Shown one piece after another: positions 26,301 to 34,121 of a stretch of 37,247 bases of DNA. The notes below the pieces were generated by a model. That model was given only the letters and a program-made list of their open reading frames with translations, had not been told where the DNA came from and searched no databases. Both the position numbers and the translations under genes were made by a program. Source of the DNA: Deltaproteobacteria bacterium (GTDB lineage Bacteria > Myxococcota_A > Polyangia > DRWM01); contig JAFDER010000002.1 of assembly GCA_019310245.1 (NCBI GenBank), forward strand, positions 1-37,247, in the 5' to 3' direction. Positions within the stretch are counted from its first letter, which is position 1. Every line of letters starts with the position of its first letter.

Positions 26301-28737
26301 ACCTGTGGTGCTCCTCGAGTGAGCTCTCCTCGATCAGGCGCCGGTACAGGGAGATGAGATCCTCTTGCCGGTCCTGGCCCTCGAGGAGCTCGCCGAACCG
26401 CTCGTAGGCCTCGATGTCCCCGGGCACCCGCTCGAGGTACTTCTCCCAGTAGGCCGCCGACATCTCGGCATCGTCGGCCAGGTCCCACGTGTAGATGGCC
26501 ATGCTCTTGAGCGACGAGTTCTTCTCCTCCTCGTCGTCCGAGAGCTCGAAGAGCTTCACAAGAGAATCCAGCAGGGTCTGCGCCCCGCCCTGGCCTTCCT
26601 CGAGCTTGACGAGCCTGCGCAGGTTCTCGACGCTGTCGGGGAACTCCTCGAAGCAGGACCTGCAGGTCTCGAGGGCGGCGCCAGCGTCCTCCATGTCCTC
26701 TTCCTGGACCGCAGCGAGCCTGTGGTAGAGCGCGAGCTTCTTCTCCTCGTCCTCCTCCTTGTCCAGGTGCAGTCTCACCACCCTCGCCAGCTCCTCCCAG
26801 TCGCGCATGCGCAGCGCCAGCTCGTCGAGCTTGCCCAGGACGGTGGCGTCATCCGGCTTGACCTCCAGCGCCCGCCACCAGACCTCGTACGCCGAGCGCG
26901 GATCGTCCCTCCTGAGCAGGTGGATGTCCGCGATCTTCTGGCACAGGTCGAAGCGCTTCTCGGTGTCCGTGATGCGGTAGAAGTCCTCATCGAGGAAGGC
27001 GACGTACTCGTCCCAGCGCTTGGACGACGTGAGGATCCGCTCGAACGCCTTGCGGGCATCGTCGTTGTCCGGATCGAGCACGACCATCCGCTTGTAGATG
27101 TCGATCGAGGAGTCCACGTCCCGGAGCCTCGTCTCGCAGATGGCAGCGGCCTCGCGGAGTCGCTGGAGCCTCACGTCGTGTGAGAGACGCGGTGAGTCCG
27201 CGGACCGTATGAGCAGATCCTTGAGCTCCTCGAACCGGCTGGTGCTCCTGAACCTGCGCTCGAGGAAAGCCCAGGCTGCGGTCTCGTCGGGTGCCATCTC
27301 GATGACCTGCAGCATCTTGGCCTCGGCCTTCTCGATCATGCCGAGCTTCTGGAGCTTCTCTCCGTCGCTGCGGAGCTTGCGTACGAGCTCCTCGTCGATG
27401 GGAGGCAGCTCCGGCTCGGGCTCCGGCTCGGGCTCGGGCTCCGGGGCTACTTCCGCCGCGTCCCCGGCCTCGGGCTCCTGCTGCGGTGCAGCCTCTTCCC
27501 CGCCTGCCACGGGCTCATCGAGAGCCCCCTCTTGCTCGCCGGCATCGGGTGCCTCGGCCGGCGGCGCGGGCTCGGGCAGATCGGGAACCTCTCCGCTCCG
27601 GAGCTGCTTGAGCATGTCGAGATCCGACGGGTCGCCGTGCTCCTCGAGCCTCTCGAAGTAGCTGAGCGCCTGCTGGGGATCGTCGAGCCGCTGGACGTGG
27701 AGCCTGCCGAGCCGCCGGATGAGGGGGAGCCTCTCCTGCTCGTCGTCGATGGCGTCGAGGCAGCGCTCCAGCCGCAGCTTGAGGTCGGTCCACCTGCCCT
27801 CGCGCGCGCAATGGCTCTCGTACTCCTCGATGCAGCCCTCGTGCGTCGGCATCATGTCGAGCGCCGTCTCCAGGTACTGCACCGCGATGTCCAGCTCCGA
27901 GAGCTGGGCCAGCCTCTGGAAGGCATCGACGCCCACCTTCCGGTCGTCGGCCGCCTCCTGGCCCGCCTCGACGCGCCGCATGACCGCCGTTCCCAGCTCG
28001 TACAGCACGTCGGGATTCGTGGGAGCCAGGGCCTGGGCGTGCTTGAGCGTCACGATGGATGCTTCCAGATCCCCCAGCTGCTGCTCCCTGAGGATGGCGA
28101 GCTCGCGGTAGAGAGCCACCTTGCGCTCTGGATCGGGCTCGGCGTTGATCTCCATCTCGTAGAGCCGCGCCGCCGTGTCGGCGTTGCCGGCGTTGACGTA
28201 GATCTCGCGGGCCAGATAGATCGCCATCACGTTGGTGGGATCGGCCTGGGTCGCGCGCTTGTAGAAGGAAACCGCAACGTCGGAGCGCTGGTAGTACGAT
28301 CCCCAGATCTCCCCGATCTGCTGGTAGAGGGAGGAACGCAGCGCCGCGGACTCCTTGCCGGGCTCGTATGTCTCGAGGCCCTCGACCCAGCGGGTCAGGA
28401 TCTGCAGGAGGGCCTCGTAGTCCCCGCCTTCCCGGTAGATGGCCTCGAGCCTCTCGGCGCTCCCCCTGTGGTTGGGCGCCACCTCCATGGCCCTGAGCAG
28501 CGTCGCCGTGCCTCGCGGCACGTCACCGATCTTGTCGAGCCACAGCTCGCCCGATCGGTGAAACAGATCCGCGGCTTCCGCCTGACCGCCGAGATGAGTT
28601 GCGCGAGCCTCCATGAGCTCTGCGAGCTCGAGGAACATCCCGCCTTTCATGAAGTGATTCCTGAGTGCGGAAAACGCCGATATATCAAGGGGATCCGTTG
28701 CTAGCTTCTGCTTGTAGATCTCGATATCCGACGACAT
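23368..28737 (-). CDS. Giant tetratricopeptide-repeat protein (~1789 aa) with internal Pro/Glu linker, acidic low-complexity region and proline/Lys-Arg C-terminal tail
   Basis: Long degenerate helical repeats of the form (LY..LA.....L.D...A...Y..VL...P.....A...L..LY...), EPEPEPEPEPE linker, C-terminus PPPPPPVRKRGQKLSAPPRPPKKKRR. Start assigned to ATG 28737 rather than 28773 because of the promoter position. Confidence 0.9.
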   Translation of the reverse strand: MSSDIEIYKQKLATDPLDISAFSALRNHFMKGGMFLELAELMEARATHLGGQAEAADLFHRSGELWLDKIGDVPRGTATLLRAMEVAPNHRGSAERLEAIYREGGDYEALLQILTRWVEGLETYEPGKESAALRSSLYQQIGEIWGSYYQRSDVAVSFYKRATQADPTNVMAIYLAREIYVNAGNADTAARLYEMEINAEPDPERKVALYRELAILREQQLGDLEASIVTLKHAQALAPTNPDVLYELGTAVMRRVEAGQEAADDRKVGVDAFQRLAQLSELDIAVQYLETALDMMPTHEGCIEEYESHCAREGRWTDLKLRLERCLDAIDDEQERLPLIRRLGRLHVQRLDDPQQALSYFERLEEHGDPSDLDMLKQLRSGEVPDLPEPAPPAEAPDAGEQEGALDEPVAGGEEAAPQQEPEAGDAAEVAPEPEPEPEPEPELPPIDEELVRKLRSDGEKLQKLGMIEKAEAKMLQVIEMAPDETAAWAFLERRFRSTSRFEELKDLLIRSADSPRLSHDVRLQRLREAAAICETRLRDVDSSIDIYKRMVVLDPDNDDARKAFERILTSSKRWDEYVAFLDEDFYRITDTEKRFDLCQKIADIHLLRRDDPRSAYEVWWRALEVKPDDATVLGKLDELALRMRDWEELARVVRLHLDKEEDEEKKLALYHRLAAVQEEDMEDAGAALETCRSCFEEFPDSVENLRRLVKLEEGQGGAQTLLDSLVKLFELSDDEEEKNSSLKSMAIYTWDLADDAEMSAAYWEKYLERVPGDIEAYERFGELLEGQDRQEDLISLYRRLIEESSLEEHHRFFMRRLGLLLSSEQVDRRDEAMEVWRKLLEGGDDIEALRTLAAWDEEKERWPELKDNLRRQANLAESPEEKAEILRKLADVLYERLHEPKNAVEALDEILEDLPEDRGTLTLLRVIHADIEDFRLAAETLERELRLPIEPDEERPLLFQLASWYQEKLEDQLKAIAAYEKVLASAPGDFQAISALEELYEKEGEWEKLLRLIRSKTKAEENEAEKLGLLLKGAKVCEVELEDGSRAWSWFKEIFSRITVDEDVMTVLEEAAHRLEQWGDLAAMYEDLAPREEDKEEQVKKWRQAAELYFDKLEDHTRALYVVNQAVIADPDEVTLLDDADRAALGCKDWERLGGIYERISRGIDDEEGRTMLLKRFSDVVWKQGGFARGAVMPLLRAVEEMPDDAELFEHFHEAALEAGEYQELLGAFEKKFRSSSDNEERIEIKLRMARIMAEHLQNVDGAIKIIQDAVEVDPANERFGRLIFDAAQGVEENLSERDKGYVYSWLLKTYQAHSESYEASDPVRVLFLRQIARIYGNGLNDAASAFNALREAHRLSPSDLVILERLEVLAEKENFWEALAGHYGGILRLSLKMEAAEIIHDRRARILVEELSRPDEAADHYWQLIQMNPEHPTAFRKLSEFYRSVGRYNDLLVILESAIERVEDEEQRIALQRETAHIWDQDLGNRFEALDAYKKILKDLPEDEEALESVERLQKSKLGLAARLGGDDEEEEEEEVDVEELRRSLLAEDLSDIKAPAAPPAESDELPDWEDAVDTGEVPLQKVSQLLAMSREDGDDEPEPSAGEADDVPPEVQAAGDQIGLEEAGEDAEEAGEDVQEAGEEDDGADADEEALPPGEGAAEEPRDEALQDLEEAEGSDATEPEPEQAAVPEIEEDEHTPPDDEAAAVPESAAYVLDDDSLSDMLEEEYAVDEFAEAGGDHAPSQPPPLPPKAEKSRDSGDSLPPPPPPVRKRGQKLSAPPRPPKKKRR
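23811..23873. repeat. Three 21-bp imperfect tandem repeats (cctccccggcctcct...) within the giant TPR gene, encoding EEAGEDA/EEAGEDV/QEAGEED
   Basis: Core cctccccggcctc at 23811, 23832 and 23853. Confidence 0.85.
27410..27446. repeat. Hexanucleotide-like GGCTC(G/C) repeat encoding (EP)n linker of the giant TPR protein
   Basis: ggctcgggctccggctcgggctcgggctcc on + strand; EPEPEPEPEPE on reverse translation. Confidence 0.8.
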
Positions 28738-28744
28738 GGGATCG

Positions 28745-28773
28745 AATCTACCACCCGCGTTTTTACCATTCAA
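28745..28773 (-). promoter_or_regulatory. Sigma70-like promoter for the giant TPR gene (TTGAAT-N17-TAGATT), -10 7 nt from ATG 28737
   Basis: Reverse strand TTGAAT 28773-28768, 17-bp spacer, TAGATT 28750-28745, CGATCCC, ATG. Confidence 0.55.
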
Positions 28774-28865
28774 GCACTTTGTATGATTTTTGATACGAGG
28801 GGAGCCGGCGCGATATGGTCACATGATCGGGTGCCAATCGAGGACCCGAGAACGATCTCAGGACG

Positions 28866-29846
28866 ATGGTCGACACACACGTATCCGGTCGGTGGATGTA
28901 CAAGGCGGCACGCATGCTGGGGGGCGGCCTGCTCACGATCTGGGGCGTGGCCACCTGCGTGTTCTTCGCGATCCACCTGCTCCCCGGCGATCCGGTCGAC
29001 CAGATCCTCGGGGACGATGCTCCGCCGGAGGCGCGAGCCGAGCTCCGCACGCGCCTCAACCTCGACCGTCCGCTCGTGGAGCAGTACACCATCTACATGG
29101 GCGACCTCGTGACGGGGAAGCTGGGACACAGCTTCAACCGACCGGACAGGTCAGTGGGATCGCTCCTTGCAGAGAGCTTCCCGCACACGGTCGTCCTGGC
29201 CCTTGCGGCCATGGCGGTCGCCCTGGCCCTGAGCATCCCCCTCGGGGTGATCGGAGCCGTGCGCCGCGGCAGGCCCGAGGCCGGACTCCTGAGCGTTGGT
29301 GCCCTGCTGGGCCTGGCGATCCCTAACATATGGCTCGGACCCGTTCTTCTCGCTGTTTTTTCCATCGCACTGAAAGTGACCCCCCTCCCGGGCGAGGACC
29401 CCATGGATCCCGCCGGCCTCATCCTGCCCGCGGTCACACTGGGCACGGCGCTCATGGCCATCCTGTACCGCCTCACGCGCTCGAGCATGGAGGAGGTGCT
29501 GGCCAAGCCGTTCGTGCGCACGGCCGCGGCAAAGGGCCTCTCGCCGGCCCGCGTCCTGATGTGGCACGCGCTGCCGAACGCGCTGCTTCCCGTGGTGAGC
29601 GTCGGCGGCCTCCAGCTCGGAGCGCTGCTCACCGGAACGGTGATCACGGAGAAGATCTTCGAGCGGCCCGGACTCGGCTCCCTCTTCCTCGAGGCGTACT
29701 ACGCGAGGGACATCCCGACCGTCCAGGGTTGCGTGCTCACGATGGCGGCCGTTTATGTCATCGTCAACGCCCTGACCGACGCCACCTATTACGCGATCAA
29801 TCCACGCCTCCGCCGTTCCTCGTCGCCGTCGGAGGCCGGGCCGTGA
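28866..29846 (+). CDS. dppB: ABC transporter permease, DppB/OppB family
   Basis: LLTIWGVATCVFFAIHLLPGDPVDQILGDDAPPEARAELRTRLNLDRPLVEQY; RTAAAKGLSPARVLMWHALPNALLPVVSVGGLQLGALLTGTVITEKIFERPGLG (EAA loop). Confidence 0.93.
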   Translation: MVDTHVSGRWMYKAARMLGGGLLTIWGVATCVFFAIHLLPGDPVDQILGDDAPPEARAELRTRLNLDRPLVEQYTIYMGDLVTGKLGHSFNRPDRSVGSLLAESFPHTVVLALAAMAVALALSIPLGVIGAVRRGRPEAGLLSVGALLGLAIPNIWLGPVLLAVFSIALKVTPLPGEDPMDPAGLILPAVTLGTALMAILYRLTRSSMEEVLAKPFVRTAAAKGLSPARVLMWHALPNALLPVVSVGGLQLGALLTGTVITEKIFERPGLGSLFLEAYYARDIPTVQGCVLTMAAVYVIVNALTDATYYAINPRLRRSSSPSEAGP

Positions 29847-30634
29847 AGGTGCTACGCGCCATCCCGCTCGTGGTCGTTGCGGCCTTCTTCTGCGTGGCGC
29901 TCGTCGGACCCCTGCTGGCCCCGTACGGCCATGGGGAGCTGGACATCGCGCAGGAGTTCGCCTCCCCCTCGGCCTCTCACGTCCTGGGAACCGGCGAGAA
30001 CGGCATCGATCTCCTCTCCGCCCTGCTGCGCGGTACGCGCCTGGCCTTCGTGGTGGCCGCGAGCGTCGTCCTCGTCTCCGTGGTCGTTGGAGTTGGAGTG
30101 GGCATCGCGGCCGGCTACCTGGGCGGGACGATCGACCGCGCGGCCTCCGCCGTCATCACGCTCCTGCTCGCCTTTCCATCCATCCTCCTGAACATGGCGA
30201 TCGTCGCCCTCGTGGCACGTCCGGGGGTGGGACACATCATTTTCGCCCTGTGCGTCAACGGATGGGTGTCCTACGCCCGCGTGGCCCGGGGGGAGACGCT
30301 GGCCATCAGGAGCCAGGAGTACGTCAAGAGCGGTGTGAGCCTCGGCCTCCCGCTGTGGCGCATCGCGCTCGGGCACATCCTGCCGAACCTTGCGGGGCCC
30401 GTGATCATCCAGGCCACATACGGTTTCGGAGGCGTGATCCTCGCGGAGTCCTCCCTGAGCTTCCTCGGCCTCGGGCCGGCCAGGGCCGACAGCTGGGGAG
30501 CGCTGCTCGATCAAGGAGCGAGCTACCTCATGGTGAGCCCCTGGGTGGCGTTGGTGAGCGGGGCGGCCATCTTCGTCTGCATCCTCTCGTTCAACCTCCT
30601 GGGAGACGAGATCAAGCGACGCGTCACCGGCTAG
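29843..30634 (+). CDS. dppC: ABC transporter permease, DppC/OppC family
   Basis: GTG start overlapping the dppB stop. VALVGPLLAPYG; LGTGENGIDLLSALLRGTRLAFVVA; SGVSLGLPLWRIALGHILPNLAGPVIIQATYGFGGVILAESSLSFLGLG. Confidence 0.92.
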   Translation: MKVLRAIPLVVVAAFFCVALVGPLLAPYGHGELDIAQEFASPSASHVLGTGENGIDLLSALLRGTRLAFVVAASVVLVSVVVGVGVGIAAGYLGGTIDRAASAVITLLLAFPSILLNMAIVALVARPGVGHIIFALCVNGWVSYARVARGETLAIRSQEYVKSGVSLGLPLWRIALGHILPNLAGPVIIQATYGFGGVILAESSLSFLGLGPARADSWGALLDQGASYLMVSPWVALVSGAAIFVCILSFNLLGDEIKRRVTG

Positions 30635-30657
30635 TCCGGGACGGATCCGGGCATTGC

Positions 30658-30686
30658 TTGACGCCCGCGGCCCGAAGTGGAAACCT
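30658..30686 (+). promoter_or_regulatory. Weak candidate promoter for uvrD/pcrA (TTGACG-N17-AAACCT), 7 nt from GTG
   Basis: TTGACG 30658-30663; AAACCT 30681-30686; GTG at 30694; -10 match is poor. Confidence 0.3.
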
Positions 30687-30693
30687 TTGCGCC

Positions 30694-32901
30694 GTGCGCG
30701 ACGATGACGAGAAGGTGACGCTTCAGCCTCCCCTCCCGGACTGGACGAGCGAGCTCAACGCGGAGCAGCGCGAGGCCGTTACCTGGGCGGACGGGCCGCT
30801 GGTGGTGTTCGCCGGTGCGGGAAGCGGCAAGACGCGCGTCATCACGTACCGCATCCTCCACCTGATCAGGGAACGATCGGTGAGACCCGCGCGCATCCTC
30901 GGGCTCACGTTCACGAACAAGGCAGCGGGCGAGATGCGCGAGCGGGTCAAGGCCCGCATGCCTGCCCACGAACGCCCCCCCCTGCTCGGAACGTTCCACG
31001 CCTTCTGCGCGCGGCTGCTCAGGATCCACGGCCAGCTCATCGGCATACCGAACACGTTCTCGATCTACGGGGAGAGGGACCAGATCGCGGTGCTGCGCAG
31101 CGTGATCGGCGAGCTGAACCTGGACGCGGCACGCTTCAACCCGAAGGCGATCAGGGGCCGGCTGGACGCCTTCAAGCGCGAGGGCGCGAAGGACGTCGAG
31201 GAGGAAGGCCGGGCACGGGGAGAGGAGGATGTCTTCGCCCGGATCCACCGGGCCTACGACGACCGCCTCGCCCGGCAGGGAGCGCTCGACTTCAATGATC
31301 TCCTGCTCAAGACCGTCGACCTGCTCGAGCAGGAGAAGTCCCTGAGAGACGGGCTGGCCCGGCGCTACGTCCACGTCCTCGTCGACGAGTTCCAGGACAC
31401 CAACCGCGTCCAGATGAGACTGCTCGAGCTCCTGGCGCCGCCGCCGGACGCCTCTCTGTGCGTCGTGGGTGACGACGACCAGTCCATCTACAGGTGGCGG
31501 GGAGCGAACGTGAGGAACATCCTGGACTTCACCAGGCTCTACCCGGCGGCTCACACGGTCAAGCTCGAGAGGAACTACCGATCGGTCGCGAACGTCCTCG
31601 AGGCCGCCCACGCCGTGATCGAGAAGAACCCCACGAGGGCCCCGAAGAAGCTCTGGACCGACAGGGGGGCAGGCGATCCGATCTCGGTCTACGTCGCCTC
31701 GTCCGAGGCGGACGAGGGCCGGTACGTGGCCCGCAGGGCGGGACGACTCCGGGATCGAGGCATCCCGCTCGCGCGCCAGGCGGTGCTCTACAGGATCCAC
31801 GCCCAGTCGCGCGCCATCGAGGAGGCGCTCCGCTCGGCAGGGCTCCCCTACCGCATCGTGGGAGGCACCCGCTTCTTCGACCGGGCCGAGATCCGCGACC
31901 TCGTGGCCTACCTGCGCCTGGCCCGGAACCCGTCCGACGACGTGGCCTTTCAGCGGGTCATGAACACTCCCCCGCGCGGCCTGGGCGCCCGGGCCCTCGA
32001 GGCCATCAGCGAGGAGGCCGGCCGCGGCTCGTCCTCCCTGTTCGAGGCGGCCCGCCGGCTCGCGGCCCGGTCCGAGACGCCGCGCAGACGAGCTTCCGCG
32101 CTCGAGGCACTCACGGCCTCGATCCGCGCGTGGCACGCGGCCTCGACGCACGAGCCGCCGTCCGGGATCCTGACGGACATCATCGAGAAGACATCGTTCC
32201 GCGACCACCTCGAGAAGACGCACGGCCGCGAGGCCGAGCCGCGGCTCCTCAACGTCCAGGAGCTCGAGGCGAGCATTCGCGAGTTCGAGACGGAGCAGAC
32301 CGACGCGAGCATGGAGGCCTTCCTCGAGCGCATCGCCCTGCACTCGGACGTCGACGAGCACGACGGGCAGGAGGACGCCATCGTGCTCATGACGGTCCAC
32401 TCGGCAAAGGGCCTGGAGTTCGATTCGGTGACCGTCACGGGGCTCGAGGAGGACCTGTTCCCCTACCAGAGCCGCGCGATGCGCGAGACGCTCGCGCCGC
32501 GTGAGCAGGACGAGGAGCTGTACGAGGAGCGCCGGCTGTTCTACGTGGCGGTCACCCGTGCGCGCACGCACCTCGCCCTGACCAGCTCGAGGAAGCGGAG
32601 GCTCTTCGGAGGATCGGCCAGGTACCGTGCCCCGTCGATCTTTCTCGACGACATCCCCGGGCGTCTGGTCCACGAGGAGAGCTGGATCCAGCACCGCGCG
32701 GGCACGGCCGGCGAACCGACCGGCGGGAAGGCCGGGCCGCCGCCGGTTGACGGCTCGCCGGCCGGCACATGGGTGAAGCATGCGCGGTTCGGAAAGGGCC
32801 GGGTCCTCAGGGTCGAGGAGGGGGTGAGGCGCAAGCTCGTCATCCGGTTCGAGGATGGACGCACGAGGAAGATCATCGAGGGCTTCGTCGAGCCCGCATG
32901 A
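30694..32901 (+). CDS. pcrA: UvrD/PcrA-family ATP-dependent DNA helicase
   Basis: LNAEQREAVTWADGPLVVFAGAGSGKTRVITYRI (motif I); LVDEFQDTNRVQ; VVGDDDQSIYRWRGA; VHSAKGLEFDSV; C-terminal GTWVKHARFGKGRVLRVEEG (PcrA Tudor-like). Confidence 0.96.
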   Translation: MRDDDEKVTLQPPLPDWTSELNAEQREAVTWADGPLVVFAGAGSGKTRVITYRILHLIRERSVRPARILGLTFTNKAAGEMRERVKARMPAHERPPLLGTFHAFCARLLRIHGQLIGIPNTFSIYGERDQIAVLRSVIGELNLDAARFNPKAIRGRLDAFKREGAKDVEEEGRARGEEDVFARIHRAYDDRLARQGALDFNDLLLKTVDLLEQEKSLRDGLARRYVHVLVDEFQDTNRVQMRLLELLAPPPDASLCVVGDDDQSIYRWRGANVRNILDFTRLYPAAHTVKLERNYRSVANVLEAAHAVIEKNPTRAPKKLWTDRGAGDPISVYVASSEADEGRYVARRAGRLRDRGIPLARQAVLYRIHAQSRAIEEALRSAGLPYRIVGGTRFFDRAEIRDLVAYLRLARNPSDDVAFQRVMNTPPRGLGARALEAISEEAGRGSSSLFEAARRLAARSETPRRRASALEALTASIRAWHAASTHEPPSGILTDIIEKTSFRDHLEKTHGREAEPRLLNVQELEASIREFETEQTDASMEAFLERIALHSDVDEHDGQEDAIVLMTVHSAKGLEFDSVTVTGLEEDLFPYQSRAMRETLAPREQDEELYEERRLFYVAVTRARTHLALTSSRKRRLFGGSARYRAPSIFLDDIPGRLVHEESWIQHRAGTAGEPTGGKAGPPPVDGSPAGTWVKHARFGKGRVLRVEEGVRRKLVIRFEDGRTRKIIEGFVEPA

Positions 32902-32908
32902 GCCCTGC

Positions 32909-32937
32909 TTGAGCAGCACATCCGACTCAGTTATACT
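32909..32937 (+). promoter_or_regulatory. Sigma70-like promoter (TTGAGC-N17-TATACT) for the TPR/PEGA gene
   Basis: TTGAGC 32909-32914; TATACT 32932-32937; SD GGGAGG before ATG 32959. Confidence 0.6.
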
Positions 32938-32958
32938 GTCGTCAAGGGAGGTTACCTG

Positions 32959-34017
32959 ATGAGTAGGATCCTGGCCGCACTGGCCATCGCCCTGTCCATC
33001 GCCGCCTACGGGGCATACGCGAGCGCCCAGGAGGTGAGCGACGCGGACAAGGCCAAGGCCAAGGAGCTGTTCATTGCGGGCGTCAAGCTCTTCAAGAAGG
33101 ACCAGCACGCCCAGGCACTCGAGAAGTTCCAGGCCTCCTACGAGCTCAGGCCCCACTGGCGGCTCCACCTGAACATCGGGCTGTGCTTCAAGGAGCTGTC
33201 CATGTACACGAAGGCGAAGGCCGAGTTCGACTCCTTCCTCCAGAAGGGGGCGGACAAAATGGACGATGCCGCCCTCGAACAGGTCTTCTCCGAGCTCGAG
33301 AAGCTCAAGGAGATCATCGCCGTGCTCAGCATCGACGTCCTGACCCCGGGCGCCACGGTGAAGCTCGACGGCAAGGAGGTGGGCACCTCGCCGATCCTGG
33401 GACCCATCGAGGTCAACCCCGGCTCGCACGTCCTCGAGGTGCTCATGGAGGGCCACGAGCCCTACAGGGTGGAGTTCCTCCTGTCCAAGGGCGAGCAGAA
33501 GGACTTCACCATGACGCTGGAGGCGCTGCCCGAGGAGAAGCCGGTCACGCCCGTCGGTCCCTTTCCCGAGGACGAGAAGAAGAAGACGCGCGGCAAGGCC
33601 GCACCGGCCTTCTGGGCCATGGGCGGGCTCACGCTCGCGCTCGCCGGCGGCGCGACCGCCATGGGAATCCTCACGATCAAGAAGAAGCAGGAGCTCGACG
33701 ACCTGGACGAGAGCACGCAGGACAGCTACCCCGGCGGCTACACCCCGGCGGGACATTCGGACTACCTCGACGAGCGCAAGGAGATCCAGGACGACGGCAA
33801 GCTCTTCGGCATCCTGACCACCTCCCTCATGGCCGCGGCCGGGGCCGCGCTCGTCGCCACGGTGGTGGCGGGCGTCATCACGCACCCGTTCGCCCCCAGG
33901 GAGGGGCAGCCGGAGGGCGAGCCGCCGCCCGAGACGGCAACGCCCGGCGTGGCCCTGCAGATCGCGCCCGTGCCGATCAACGACGGCGCCATGCTCATGG
34001 TCGGCGGCACCTTCTAG
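32959..34017 (+). CDS. Exported TPR + PEGA-domain protein with one TM segment
   Basis: Signal peptide ...AYGAYASAQEVSDADKAKAKELFIAGVKLFKKDQHAQALEKFQASYELRPHWRLHLNIGLCF (TPR); LSIDVLTPGATVKLDGKEVGTSPILGPIEVNPGSHVLEVLMEGHEPY (PEGA). Confidence 0.88.
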   Translation: MSRILAALAIALSIAAYGAYASAQEVSDADKAKAKELFIAGVKLFKKDQHAQALEKFQASYELRPHWRLHLNIGLCFKELSMYTKAKAEFDSFLQKGADKMDDAALEQVFSELEKLKEIIAVLSIDVLTPGATVKLDGKEVGTSPILGPIEVNPGSHVLEVLMEGHEPYRVEFLLSKGEQKDFTMTLEALPEEKPVTPVGPFPEDEKKKTRGKAAPAFWAMGGLTLALAGGATAMGILTIKKKQELDDLDESTQDSYPGGYTPAGHSDYLDERKEIQDDGKLFGILTTSLMAAAGAALVATVVAGVITHPFAPREGQPEGEPPPETATPGVALQIAPVPINDGAMLMVGGTF

Positions 34018-34047
34018 CCCCGGACCGCCCCGCGCCTGATAGCCGGG

Positions 34048-34111
34048 GCCCTTCGACAGGCTCAGGGCAGCGGGAATGTCAGGGCAGCGGGAGGCTCAGG
34101 GCAACGGAGGG
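34048..34111. repeat. REP-like element GCCCTTCGACAGGCTCAGGGC plus ~3 degenerate 16-18 bp direct repeats (CTCAGGGCAGCGGGA) between convergent genes
   Basis: GCCCT(34048-34052)...AGGGC(34064-34068) hairpin; repeats at 34061, 34079 and 34095. Confidence 0.65.
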
Positions 34112-34121
34112 AGGGCTGCCC

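Noticed and set aside
30631-33885. 1084-aa minus-strand ORF opposite pcrA and the PEGA gene
   Set aside because: Antisense of recognisable UvrD/PcrA motifs; no recognisable domain. High-GC spurious ORF.
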